Source: Ciona savignyi (lineage: Eukaryota > Chordata > Ascidiacea > Phlebobranchia > Cionidae). From it: a stretch of DNA of 64,000 bases. Below the pieces are notes generated by a model, which ran no database searches, had not been told where the DNA came from, and saw only the letters and a program-made list of their open reading frames with translations. The position numbers and the translations under genes are program-made. Of this stretch, positions 45,268-57,785 are shown piece by piece. Each line of letters begins with the position of its first letter. The first letter of the stretch is position 1. Location: positions 99,271 through 163,270 of the forward strand of contig CH003269.1 of the NCBI GenBank assembly GCA_000149265.1, written 5' to 3'.

Positions 45268-45400
45268 TAGATTGCCTTGCCTTGCCTAAGGACCCAACAG
45301 ACTAGCAAGCTACCAGTTTCGGACCTGCAAACCTTCGGCTGAAAGGCGACGCACTTAACCACTAGACCAACCTGACACTATAATTAGTATCCTATCCTAT
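45268..45400 (-). mobile_element. SINE head fragment upstream of the KLHL gene
   Basis: The minus strand reads GTTGGTCTAGTGGTTAAGTG (perfect A box TGGTCTAGTGG), CGCCTTTCAGCCGAAGG, GGTCCGAAACTGG (B box), then TTGGGTCCTTAGGCAAGGC. It lies about 55 bases from the KLHL start codon and was duplicated with it (51905-52045). Confidence 0.85.
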
Positions 45401-48400
45401 AATACAGTGGCATTGTAGGGTTATTTATTTTATTTAACCCCTTTAGCTTTTCTTGGTTTGTCATGTGCTTAAACCTTTTGCGTATCTGTTCTATTTTCCG
45501 ACTCGTATTTGGTGACTTTGTTCGACTGTGAATTATTTTTTTAGTAAACGACGAGACCTGTCCGAAAGTGGTCGCTTGTTTTATTTTCTAGGACTGTGAT
45601 AGCCAAGTACAGGCTTGTCTATTGGTAGGTCGCTGTAGATATACAAGCTAATCCCCACAACATTTCATTTACTTCAATGCTTTCTTATACGAGGTAATCT
45701 GACAATTTTTCATGTGATAATTACATTTAACCATTTACAAGGTTAAAATCTAGAATATGACACCCCCATGATTATAAAATTTACAAGAATTCATAAAAGA
45801 TTTTTTAAAATTGTATTTTTGATAATATCAAGTTATTTATGCATGTTTTTAAAATCATATTTATAGCTCATCAGTAACTAACCTGTTCTGAAATAAACTT
45901 GTAGCTGAACATATGAAGCAAAATGCCTGTTGGACATAACCACTGCACTATCCTATAAATATCCTTCCTAATAAATAGATTGATTGCCTTTGAAAATACA
46001 AACGTTAATGGATAACTTTGTAGGTGTTTCTAGTCAATAAAATGTAATAAATGTTGAATTACGTATTTTGTCGTGCGTTTAACAGCGTACTAAAATGGGA
46101 AGAACAGCTCAATATGCGTTGGATGGTCTGTGTCAACAATTGAAATTGGCTGTGTCAACAAATTTTATAACTTCTCTTAGAGATGTTCAATTTAATACGA
46201 CTCACATGACTGTGCACAATGCCATAAATTCCACGCTTTAATACATTAATGTGACTTTTTTCATCTACTGACTGCAATAACTTCACCTCTCCTACCCATG
46301 ATTAACAGGTCTTTGCACAATCAATCTACATTATAACATAATACTGTGACAAACATAACAAAAAATTCAAATTATATTTAAATTATGAATCCAATTTTAA
46401 GTTTGAAAACTCGATAATATTTTGGTCACAGAAGAATTGTAGGGTGTGTGGGAATCCCACACGAGTTTTGCATCGCTGTGTATTTTTATTATTAATTTGT
46501 TATGCCATGTGTCCAGATTTTGTGCATGGGAAGTTACGATTAATTTCCTGTTTTCGACAGCCCAGTCGATGAATTGTTTCCCGCGAGGCCTGTTTAACGC
46601 CTTTCAAGCTTCGTGTACAAACATGTGTTTCATGTTTTGATTCTTATATAAACTGTGTATACTTCCGTAATATCAGAGAGCATTTTGGTTGGTCCTCGCT
46701 TGGACTAGCCGCTCTCTCAACTTAACTTCTATCTACTTAAGCTATGCCCTTGTGTACAGCGCTCTTTTAAGTCTCATTGGCTGCACGCTCGCGATTAACC
46801 AATAAAATACCTAACCTCTGTTCACCCCTTCTCTTACCCAGGTAAAAACCCGTCTTAAGTCAGAGCGCTGCTACAGGTTTTAGGTTTGGTTTGGGGTTTG
46901 AATGTCTATGGCCTATGACTTGGCACTCCAAGTGACCTAAAGTTCCCTAGCTATTAAGACACAGAGAAATGACTCCAACAGATCCGAACTCCTCCTCGGA
47001 AGGTTGATTTTATTATTGATTACACGCTACCACGGTGGAATATACAACGTACAATCGATGACAAGGTATACACAGTTCTTGGCTACTGGCCACGGTAAAA
47101 CGGTTGTTCTGCAGTATTAAATTGTTCTCTGCTATTCTCTCGTTGACAGGTAAACATTCAAAATTGCGGTTTCAACAGTAAAATTACTGCTTCATTATTC
47201 AGGATTACAAGGTTACTAACGCACATGCTTCAAGCAATAGTAAATCGAGCGTTTGGGCTAAAGAGATAATAAAATAATAATTCTAAGCGATAATGCTTTC
47301 AACAGTAATGCTTCACACCATAAAAAGGATCATTGACAATCCTCCAAATATGAAGTTATTCGAACTTTAGTTCTAAGCGTATGAGCTTATTTAATTATTC
47401 GGCTGTAGGAATTTAATCATTCGGACTTTAGTTCCAAGGATGTGTTGTTAGCTTATTTATTTATTCGAACTTTGGTTTCAGGTGTGTTGACTTATTTAAT
47501 TGGATAAAAATTAAGGCATTATATTGCATACAATGAACCTTGACCTAAAGCGAATTATTTCAGGTATGTGGGCTTATTTGATGGATCAAAAATAGTGGCG
47601 TTATAGCGAATTACTCTACAGAATCTATTGTGTCTCGTTTGCATTTCTTATTGCCAGATTTCTTACCAGGTAATAAACTACAAAATATATACCACATTAT
47701 TGCTTTATAATAAACATTTTAAATATGTTACATTTTTCTCAAAGCAACACCACACTATTAAAATATTATTATCCACCATAATAAAAATGTGCCATTATTA
47801 AACTGAGATTCCTAACAATTTTATTGTTTTTATTATTTTAAATAAATATTATTTACATTCACCTCTACCAATTATGGTAATACATGTGGAGAATTAAGAT
47901 CTTTTGTGGTTGTCTGGCGTGCTTATCCCAGCAATAAATCTGACCTGAGTTCTCCAACTACTTAGACTCCGGATTGACTCCGTCTCGGAAGGTTTTGACA
48001 GTTTCTTTATTGTAACTTATAAGCTGAAATGGTAAAACACATACAGTTCAACTGGTTGCCTGCACATGCTCGGAGCCGCGCCCCAGCAGGCGATTTATTT
48101 TGGTCCTTATTCCAAAACGCGTTTTTTTAATTATTAATGCAAAGACTTTATACACAAAACATCAGCTTGCATTACGTATGGCATAATGTGTGTGTGAAGG
48201 ATTATAAAGGAAGCGTTGGGGATAATAGCCGGTTTACAGGAAATTAATTGACATGAGGAACAGCCGTGCGCGCATTTAACGCATGCTTTTATAAGTTTAA
48301 CATCACTTTATCACTTTATATATATAATAAGCAAAAAAATATTACACAAGCCGCGAATGTCACTACATACATTTCCTAAATGAAGTTCTAATGCAGCTTT

Positions 48401-48645
48401 CCGGCTTCTGAAAGCAAACAAAAACAACAATTTCATAAGAGTACATCGTATGTAAAGTCCAATAATTACATTTTAATACAATTGACTTTACGGTGGTGCT
48501 AATTTATTTAGGCCCAATATATAAATTTAATCTGTTTGAGTTACTTCATTTTGCATGTTTATGTCATGGGTAAACAAATGGCAGTGGGTAGTAATATATT
48601 TTTAATTGTTTTGTGCACTTTAGTCTAGTGTGTTTTGAGTTATTA
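45401..48645. other. Upstream region of the KLHL gene, parent of the 51.7-54.9 kb duplicate
   Basis: No gene recognised. Holds a solo LTR (46447-46875), a stretch with CTCGGAAGGTTGATTTTATT at about 47000 that recurs in weaker form near 47985 (CTCGGAAGGTTTTGACAG), and an AT-rich remainder. 45085-48645 aligns by eye with 51729-54873, with indels. Confidence 0.6.
46447..46875 (+). mobile_element. Solo LTR, ~429 bp
   Basis: Starts TGTGGGAATCCCACACG, ends GAGCGCTGCTACA. Contains ATATAAACTGTGTATAC (TATA-like) and CCAATAAAATACC. Flanks GGTG and GGTT. The duplicate at 53117 retains only its first ~125 bases, so the insertion predates the duplication. Confidence 0.85.
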
Positions 48646-49988
48646 TGGGTCAAATGGGACACATATTGTTTTTGTCCGTTTTTTTCGTTTTTTTTCGTCA
48701 AAGGTTTGACAGGCACTGGTTGTGGCTCCGACATCTACCAGAAAGGGTAATGGAATCGCAACGAAACTTTGTCATTTGTTAGAACCCATGGTATAGATAT
48801 GCAGAAACTAAAATTTTATTCTAAAAAGACTTATTAGAAAAAAATTAGCATTTTTGGGCATAACGCTTGAATGGCTAATCCAATTACGATTAAATTTAGT
48901 AAACTAATAGTGTGTTAGCCACTGCTTTACCAATTAGAACAAACAAAATATTTATCCAGGAAAATACCCTAAAATGAAGATTTGTTTCTAAATCATGATT
49001 GTGATAGGCAGGGCTTGTGGCTCCAACATCTACCGGAAGGGGTAATGGAATCGCAATGAAATGTCATTTTGTTAGACAACTTTGTCATTTGTTAGACAAC
49101 GTGGTATAGAAACCAAAATTTTGGGTTATATACCTAGGGGAATTTCCCTGGGAGGTCAAAAACCAGAACTATATTTTTTTCTAAAAATTTAACAGTTTTG
49201 GGCACAGCGCTTGAACGGCTACTCCAACTTCAATTATGAAGTATAAGTGCATTAGCCACTGATATAAAAATTAAAAAACTTTAAAGAATTACCTAGGGAA
49301 ATACCCTAAAAATAAGATTTTGTTCTCAAATCATGATCGTGACATGCATGGCTTGTGGCCCCGACATCTACCAAATGGAGTAATAAAATCGCGATAAAAC
49401 TTTGACATTTGTTAGACAACATGGTCTCGAAACGCAAAAATCTAAATTTTAGGTAATACATCAAGGGGAATTCGCCTAGTACGTAAAAATCAAAACGTAT
49501 TTTTTTTCTAAACAAATAGCTTTTTCGGACAAAGCGCTTGAACGGCTTCTCTAATTTAAATCAGATTTAGTGAAATGTAAGTGCATTAGCAACTGATTTA
49601 ACACTTTAAAGAATTAAAAAAGTGCCTAGTAAAATAATCTAAAAAATAAGATTTTGTCCTCAAATCATGATTGCGACAGGCATGACATGGCCCGCCGACA
49701 TCTCCAACAATGAGTCGTCAAATCGGATGAAAACTTTAAGAATTGTTGGATAACATGACCCAGATATGTAAAAACCAAAATTTATGTACTAAACCCAGGG
49801 GAATTCCCCGAAGCCATAAAAAAAAAACAAATCGGGTTGTTTTGGAATTTAGCTTCATTTCACTACAGCGCTTGAGTTTTTAATTTAAAATATTTGTGGT
49901 GAAATGTTCGTAAATCTAACATGATTACTCTTTTTTTAACTACACATGGAAAATAAGTTTGGTTTAATAACTATAGGACCCATACGTT
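48646..49988. mobile_element. TIR element with internal ~335-bp repeats, inverted orientation
   Basis: Starts TGGGTCAAATGGGACAC and ends CTATAGGACCCATACG. Internal units in reverse orientation: TCATGATTGTGATAGGCAGG, GGCTTGTGGCTCCGACATCT variants, AGGGGAATTCCCC. Same family as 40948-43210, without the hAT insertion. Confidence 0.8.
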
Positions 49989-50056
49989 TATGCTTGTTTT
50001 ATGTGATTTTAACTGCTTATACTGTGTGCTAGGCATTTTAGCGTGGTTATTGCCTA

Positions 50057-50370
50057 TGTGGGAATCCCACACGTTTATAATTGTCTTTCTGTATATGTTA
50101 AAAATTAGGTCGTTATGCCAGGTGTCCATAATTTGTGCATGTGAAGTCACGATTAATTTCCTGTTTTCGACAGCTCAGTCGATGAATTGTTTCCCGCGAG
50201 GTCCGTTTAACGCCTTCCAAGCTTCGTGTGTATCCTGGAGTGTTTCCTGGAGTCTTATATAAACTGGGTATAATTTTGTAATATCAGAGAGATTCTTCGG
50301 TAGGCCTTGCCGCTCTCTCAAACCTTACCTGCTCGCTGCGTGAACACCTAATAAATACCTCACCTACACT
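50057..50370 (+). mobile_element. Truncated LTR copy
   Basis: Begins TGTGGGAATCCCACACG and follows the LTR sequence to ACACCTAATAAATACCTCAC, then breaks off; the GCGCTGCTACA end is missing. Confidence 0.75.
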
Positions 50371-50639
50371 CTAAAAAATGTTGACTCTTTTTTGACTCAA
50401 CGAAGCTCCCAATCGTTTAAGAGTCAACTTAAATGACTTTTTTATTAGAGTCAAGTTTTGACATAAATGGGACTAAAATTTTTAGTCAAATTCACTCTTT
50501 TAAACAGTAAATATTTAAAAATGAGTGACTGGAATATCGAGTCAAACCGCGATTCTTTTAATCAGTCAATAACCTACTCTTTATAAAGAGTTAAAATTGA
50601 GGTTAAATAGATACTGCACAACATATATACAAATTTGGT

Positions 50640-51515
50640 TGGTTTATTAAAGGTGGAATAAGAACAAGTAAATGCTGAATAGCACGCTTAATAACACAAT
50701 AAATAGACAGCAAAATAGCGAAAAACAAAACAAAAGTTTTATTGGGTTCCAGAAACAGCGGTCATCAATGATCTAACAGAACATATAGGGGTTTTCTGCA
50801 ACAACAAAGATTCCCAAAAATTGTAAAAGGGTGTCAGCCTAGGATAGTACTCGATACCAAACACCCAGAAGGATGCAAACAATCTTTGCATAGCAGACAG
50901 CACGTTGTTCCCAACTGGCAATGCAGTATGGTCCAGAATAAGAAAAAAATCGTTGGGGTTGGTTTGGCTGCCTGTCGCCAATAAAAACGATTGCTGAAGA
51001 TTTTCAGGTTTTTCCTTTGCAAACTTGTTGGGGTTACATCCAGCCTTAATTTAAAAAAAGTCATGTTACTCAGCCTTTCCTTGCATAAAGCACAAACTAG
51101 TTTACTTTTATTTAACCAGTATTGCGCAATAACATTTTACCAATGGAAAAGAGGTGAAGGCATTTTACACACTTCGCTCCAACCCAGAGAAATAAATCTA
51201 GTTATTTGTACAAAAATGAACACATGGTTTCTACCATATGTAACACACGGACAATATTATAGCTAAGGCAACTTTACTGTGGACAAGAGTTATTTAACTT
51301 TAGCCATGTATTAATTTTATTATTGTGGATTACGCCACCTCCCGAGATACAAATTACACAACTGTTTAAAACACTACTTACCCCTTTAAACACAATAACA
51401 GCAAATGCTTCTGATTTCTTAACTTTTGTATTTAGTGGCGGCAACAGTTTTTGTAGGACCATTATTGCCTTCAAGTTAGCTGCTACGGTTAAAAAAGCAA
51501 TTAACACAATTTAGG
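50640..51515 (-). pseudogene. Possible decayed protein-coding element (unidentified)
   Basis: Three minus-strand open stretches in different frames: 51274-51507 (VAANLKAIMVLQKLLPPLNT), 50834-51064, and 50739-50981 (LPVGNNVLSAMQRLFASFWV, FGIEYYPRLTPFYNFWESLL). The last resembles the C-terminal segment of a repetitive protein found in many animal genomes, in which a helical 'F-x-V-F-x-I-E-Y' stretch precedes a terminal helix; I cannot name it with confidence. Frame changes suggest decay. The left flank 50380-50590 is rich in GAGTCAA/TTGACTC repeats. Confidence 0.35.
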
Positions 51516-51728
51516 ATTGTTAGAATAATTTAATTACATTCATATCACCAACCAAGAACAGAACAACTTACTTTCACTAAAATTTAAAGAATATCTGTGT
51601 CCAAGTTTAATGATTCTTTCCGCAAGCATAGAAAAATTATGTTTAATAGTTTTTACTTTTGGAAAAAAAAGTTCAAAATCTTTATCAATCTTGAAATAGC
51701 ATGTGTAAGTAAGTAAGTGTATTTATGT

Positions 51729-51857
51729 GATATCGTTAAAATTACCATCTATTCGCGATTGGTTGGCAAATTGAAGAAGGGCAGATCCATGGTCTATGTT
51801 GTAAGTTTTGGCAGAACTTGTTCCACTGATACACAGTGTCATATTTTCCATCGACAT
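51729..51857 (-). pseudogene. Duplicated fragment of KLHL exon 1
   Basis: Starts with the same ATG and MSMENMTLCISGTS, carries one extra Ser codon, and continues through QFANQSRIDGNFNDI, where homology stops abruptly (51729) inside the BTB domain. No downstream BTB exons follow, so it cannot make a KLHL protein. Confidence 0.9.
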
Positions 51858-54800
51858 AATACGAATTGTATTTTAATTCACATAATAACTTAATATCGTA
51901 CCTAAATAAGATAGATTGCCATGCCTTGCCTAAGGACACAACAGACTAGTAAGCGACTAGTTTCGGATTGCAACCCTTCGGCTGAAAGGCGACGCACTTA
52001 ACCACTAGACTAACCTGTCGGACAAAAATTGGTATCCTATCCTATAATACAGTGGCATTGTAGCGTTCTTTATTTTATTTAACCCCTTTTGCTTTTTTTT
52101 GGTTTGTTATGTGTTTAAACCCTTTGCGTATCTGTTCTATTTTCCGACTCGTATCTGGTGTCTTTGTTCGACTGTGAATTATTTTTTTAGTAAACGACGA
52201 GACCTGTCCGAGAGTGGTCGCTTGTTTTATTTTCTAGGACTGTGATAGCCAAGTACCGGCTTGTTAGTTGGTAGGTCGCTGTAGATATTATACCAGCTAA
52301 TCCCCACAACATTTACTTCAATGCTTTCTTATAGGACGTAATCTGACGATTTTTCATGTAATAATTACGTTTAACCATTTACAAGGATAAAATCTAGAAT
52401 ATGACACCCCCATGATATAAAATTTACAAGAATTCATAAAAGTTTTTTTAAAATTGTATTTTTAATAATATCAAGTTATTTTATGCATGTTTTTAAAATC
52501 ATATTTATAGCTCATCAGTTGTAGCTGAACATATGAAACAAAATGCCTGTTGGACATAATCACTGCACTATCCTATAAATATACTTCCTAACAAATAGAT
52601 TGATTCCCTCTGAAAATACAATCGTTAATGGATAACTTTGTAGGCATTTCTGGTCATTAAAATGTAATAAATGTTGAATTACGTATTTTGTCCTGCGTTT
52701 AACAGCGTAATAAAATGGGAGGAACAGCTTAATATGCGTTGGATGGTCTGTGTCAATACGTAAAATCGGTTCTGTGTTTGAAATTGGCTGTGTCAACAAA
52801 CTTTATAACTTCTCTTAGAGATGTTCAGTTTAATACGACTCACATGACTGCACAATGCCATGAATTTCAAGCTTTAATACATGGTAGATATATATCCTTT
52901 AAATTGTGGTTTTGTGTTTATGTGACTTTTCTCATTTACTGACTGCTATAACGTTACCTCTCCTACCCATGAGCAACAGGTCTTTGCCCAAGCAATCTAC
53001 ATTATAACAGAATACTGTGACAAACATAACAAAAAATTCAAATTATATTCAAATTAGGAATCCAATTTAAAGTTTAAAAACTTGATAATATTTTGGTCAC
53101 AGAAGAATTGTAGGATGTGTGGAAATCCCACGCGAGTTTATAATTGCATGGCTGTGTATTTTTATTATTAATTCGTTATGCCATGTGTCCAGATTTTGTG
53201 CAAGGGAAGTCACGATTAATTTCCTGTTTTCGACAGCCCAGTCGACTTCCAACAGATCCGAACTCCACCTCGGAAGGTTGATTTTATTCTTGATTGCACG
53301 CTACTACGGTAAAATATACAACGTATATTCGATGGCAAGGTATACACAGTTCTTGGCTGCTGGCCACGGTAAAACGGTTGTTCTGCAGTATTAAATTGTT
53401 CTCTGCTATTCTCTCGTTGACAGGTAAATATTCAAAATTGCGGTTTCAACAGTAAAATTACTGCTTCAATATTCAGGATTACAGTGTTACTAACGCACAG
53501 GCTTCAAACAATAGTAAATCGAGCGTTTGGGCTAAAGAGATAATAAAATAATAATTCTAAGAGATAATGCTTTCAACAGTAATGCTTCACACCATAAAAA
53601 GGATCATTGACCATCCTCTAAATAGGAAGTTATTCGAACTTTAGTTCTAAGCGTATGAGCTTAGTTATATATTCGGCTGTAGGAATTTATAATCATTCGG
53701 ACTTTAGTTCCAAGGATGTGTTGTGAGCTTATTTATTTATTCGGACTTTGGTTTCAGGTGTGTTGACTTATTTAATTGGATAAAAATGAAGGCATTATAT
53801 TGCATACAATGAACCTTGACCTTAAGCGAAATATTTCAGGTATGTGGGCTTATTTGATTGGATGAAAAATAGTGGCGTTATAGCGAATTACTCTACAGAA
53901 TATATTGTGTCTCGTTTGCATTTCTTATTGCCAGATTTAAAACTACAAAATATATACCACATTGTTATTGCTTTATAATCAACATTTTAAATATGTTACA
54001 TTTTTCTCAAGGCAACAGCACACTATTAAAATATTAGTATCCATCATAATAACAATGTGCCATTAAACTGATATGTACAGCAATTTTTACCTTTTTCCTA
54101 ACAATTTTATTGTTTATTTAAAAAAAAATATTATTCACATTTACCTCTACAAATTAGGATAATATATTTCCTAAATGAAGTTCTAACGCAGCATACCGAC
54201 TTATAAAAGAAATCAAAACAACAATTACATATAAGTATATCGTATATAAAGTCCAATAAATACATTTTAATACAATTGACATTACGGTGGTGTAAATTTG
54301 TTTAATATATAAATACAATCTGTTTGAGTTACTTCATTTAGCATCTTTATGCAGGGCCGGTTTTAGGCCGATTTGACCGATTAGATCAAATTGGGCCCCG
54401 CACCTTGAAGGGGCCCCGCGCTAGCTGGCGTCTTTCTGTATTACGAGGTTTAAAATACTACCGAAACGTAAAATAAAAAGTGAAATAATATTCTTTTTCA
54501 TAATATCAATTTGTTATGCATCGTAACTAAGTCAAATTTATGTGCCTGCCTGTTACGATGTTTGGAAGTAAAACAATATATCGTAAATAAGCATTCACAT
54601 TACCTTTTATTTGTTTTATAGCAAGTGGGCCTATTAAATGTCTATTTTTGTAGTTTGTATGTACTGGTATGTATTTTTTGATATATGAACACCCATAAAT
54701 TTTGCTATGAAGAGTAGGGGCCCCGCCATCACATTTCTAATTGGGCCCCGCGGTTCCTAGCACCGGGCCTGTCTTTATGTCATGGATGAGCCAATGGCAG

Positions 54801-54873
54801 TGGGTAGTAGTAGTATATTTTAAATTATTTTAAGCACTTTAGTCTAGTGTGTTTTAAGTTATTTTGTGTGATC
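51858..54873. repeat. Segmental duplicate of the KLHL upstream region
   Basis: Aligns with 45214-48645. Includes the duplicated SINE head (51905-52045) and the LTR start (53117-53240), then skips from GACAGCCCAGTCGA straight to CTTCCAACAGATCCGAACTC: about 0.4 kb of parent sequence is deleted. The 54352-54771 MITE is an added insertion. Confidence 0.88.
54352..54771. mobile_element. hAT-type MITE, 420 bp, perfect 8-bp target duplication TCTTTATG
   Basis: Ends CAGGGCCGGTTTTAGGCC and CCTAGCACCGGGCCTG, with AATTGGGCCCCGC repeated near both ends. TCTTTATG is present at 54344-54351 and 54772-54779. The parental duplicate has a single TGTTTATG at 48556-48563 and no insertion. Confidence 0.94.
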
Positions 54874-55303
54874 TGTAGCAGCGCCCGCTTTTGACGGGTT
54901 TTGAACCGGGTAAAGACAAGGGGTAGCATAGGTGAAGTATTTTATTGGGTATTAACGCAAGGTGCAGCCAGGAAAAGCGCTGTACACAGGGCATAGCTTA
55001 AGTAGGTATAGGTAAAGGTTTTGAGAGAGCGGCAGAACCAAGCGAGGCTCTACCAAAATGCTCTCTGATATTACGAAATCTTATACAGTTTATATAAGAC
55101 ACATAACAGGAAACACATGTTTCTATACACGAGGCGTGGACGCTGTTAATCAGAAAACTCGCGGGAAATAATTTATCGACTAAAATGTCGAAAACAGGAA
55201 ATTAATCGAGACTTCCCATGCACAAAATATGGACACATGGCATGGCGCGACCTAGTTGTTAAAATATATAATAATACAATTATAAACGTGTGGGATTCCC
55301 ACA
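54874..55303 (-). mobile_element. Solo LTR, 430 bp, 4-bp target duplication GATC
   Basis: In minus orientation from TGTGGGAATCCCACACG to GCGCTGCTACA. Flanked by GATC at 54870-54873 and 55304-55307. Has TATATAAACTGTATAAG and CCAATAAAATAC. No internal retroelement genes in the window. 4-bp duplication with TG...CA ends suggests a Ty3/Gypsy-type LTR; the superfamily is inference. Confidence 0.9.
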
Positions 55304-56199
55304 GATCTTAACTATTTTAGCGTGGATATTGCATATAACTAGCATTTTTTTACCATAATGCTTATATATTCCCGGCATCACCCTGGAATCCCATTTTATG
55401 TGAATCTGATTTAAAAGGATAACTTTTATTGTACTAACTACGCCACCCGAATTTATATCACAAAAACGGGACCCACAATTCGGGATGTTAAACCTCCGGT
55501 GACATTTACAAACAAACAGCAACCTCAACCACCTCAAAGTAAGTGTTCACTGTCCATCCACGTAAGTCTTACCATTACTGCATGGGTTCCATGGCATTTT
55601 CTGCTCATTAGAGACTAAAAGCATCCCATGCGACCCAGTGACGAAATTATAGCAAGACATGCGGGGTTACTGACACATCATGTGACCAAACCACTTACCA
55701 GCTGTAACAAACCATTGCGCGAGTGTCATGAATACACTCGGCTTTAACCCACAACACACCCTCTGTTTGGTCTTAATTGATATGTAATTAACCTGTCACA
55801 TTTTATTTGGTTCAAGTAGAATATAAGGAAAAGCATGGTGGTATGGTAGAGTAGGTTGACACTGCGTCAAGCACAATTAAGGTAAAATAATCAATTTTAT
55901 CAACCCCTTTATTTTATATATAAGTGTTGATTTCATTTCAAGTGATAATTATCTTATAATAAAACCTTCAAAATAAAAAGCGACATCTATGCTTTGTCGC
56001 CTTTGTATAAGTGTTGATTACATATTCAGCTACAACCATAATCGTAATATCTTTTATTAAAACAAAAAGTGTATCTCAATGTTTTGCACCGAATCAAGAA
56101 ATACATTTACTTTGATTTAAAAAAAGACTTACCGTATATTAATTTGTAATATAGAAACAAAACAATTATTAAAATATAAAATCAGACTTCAGAATCGGG
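55304..56199. other. Spacer between the two KLHL duplicates
   Basis: No gene recognised. An 85-codon minus frame here ends in LTR sequence and has no family features. Confidence 0.4.
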
Positions 56200-56614
56200 T
56201 GCTTAGCTCTAGTATAGTTGCAAGTGAAACGGATAAAAAGTAATAATGAAGTTACACGCCATGAACTTTGATTTGAAGAATAAAGCTAGCCACACATTGA
56301 TCTATGATAAAGATATACAAAGTTGCCACACGCTTTGCCAACAATGGGAAAACATTGGCTGCACACTAATCTATAAAGGATAAGTTAAAATGATGCATCA
56401 CAATAATATGAAATACAGAAGTAAAACTGGACAGGAATCACATTTTAATTGTTTATAATCAATAATATTACATTAAATCTCAATGGGTTGACAGTAATGT
56501 AATATGAAGAATTAGTTATATAAAAAATCACAAAATAAAAATATCTGCTGCATAGTGCAATGGTGAAACAAAGAGAGCTAATAAAGAAATGCATTTACAA
56601 GTCTTATACTCTGT

Positions 56615-56998
56615 GTTGCGGCCGTAGCCTACTTAACCCAAGTACTAGCCTGGCCTTTTATGATCAGATACGCGCAAAATATAGTTTTCCTTGTATTTCG
56701 TAACTAAAAACAAAATAATAAAATGATTAACAAAAGGTACGTCAGTAAAATAATATATAATCAAATCGCACATACCTGAAATTTCCGGGCAAAATATTAA
56801 ATAATTTTCCGTACACTACAGAAAAAACCCTTTTAACAATAGTATGGTTTCAATTAGACCACCACTTGGATCCCAGTTAAAAATGAAATGCCCTAAGGTC
56901 TCAAGGATTCCACGCTACATGCACTAAAACAGGATGTGACGTACAACTTAAACAAGAGAGCAAAATAAAACAAAAAAGGAAAAACACGTGACCGTAAC
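56615..56998. mobile_element. Inserted element, 384 bp, with 7-8 bp target duplication
   Basis: Starts GTTGCGGCCGTAGCC, ends CACGTGACCGTAAC; outer nine bases are inverted complements at seven positions. ACTCTGT flanks both sides, while the parent at about 36790 has one CACTCTGT and no insertion. Confidence 0.8.
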
Positions 56999-57785
56999 AC
57001 TCTGTTCTATATTAAATTAATGCAAATGTGATTTTTCACTAATCTTTAAAATATCAAAATGTCTGCACACAGCAAACCACAAATAAAGAAGTAATACCAT
57101 TGCAACACAATGATCTAAAGTTGATCAGATAAACTTAATTTAAATGAAAATAGTCAATATCAATGTACACAACATAACAATGTCCATCCTGCTGCATTAG
57201 TGCAACCACCACTGTGCTATGATAGTAACATAAAACATATGCTGTGCATCTACCATAGTGGAAAACTGTGCAGTTTATCAACATAATATACCAACAGGTT
57301 GCAATAAACGCTGAATGGTGGCCACAAAGTGTTTCCTTCATTCTCACAAGTTCAAACAGCGACCAGAGAATGGCGGCATAACTCTGCTTCAGTTTCACCA
57401 ACGATGGCTCCACTTGTCAGTTTGAGGATCGTAACATTCAATCGATGTTACAACTTTCAAGTTGGAATCTAACCTACAAAAGAGAATTAGTAACATAACA
57501 ATCAGCCATATATTATAAATCCTCATTTATTCCGAGTGATAATAAGTACAATCGATTTGTGGATTGATTGTTTATTTGTGTACTACTGGGTAAACTACTA
57601 TATTTGGATGTTTGTTCAAAAGAACTTTTATATCAATTATGCCGGCAAGCCAGTTGCTGAAAGTATTCTGTTCTATAAATTCAGATATTAAGCTTTATTA
57701 CTGCAAAATAGGGTAAAAAAACAATTGGTGTTCCAACAATTGATAACATTAAATATTTTTGTTGTGTTCACTTATTCCATTAACT

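Noticed and set aside
45300..45395. A tRNA gene, suggested by perfect A-box and near B-box
   Set aside because: The sequence does not fold into a full cloverleaf with a clear anticodon arm, and it continues into SINE body sequence shared with over 20 copies.
57135..57413. 92-codon minus frame as a separate gene
   Set aside because: It overlaps the duplicated last Kelch exon in another frame and extends into its 3' UTR.
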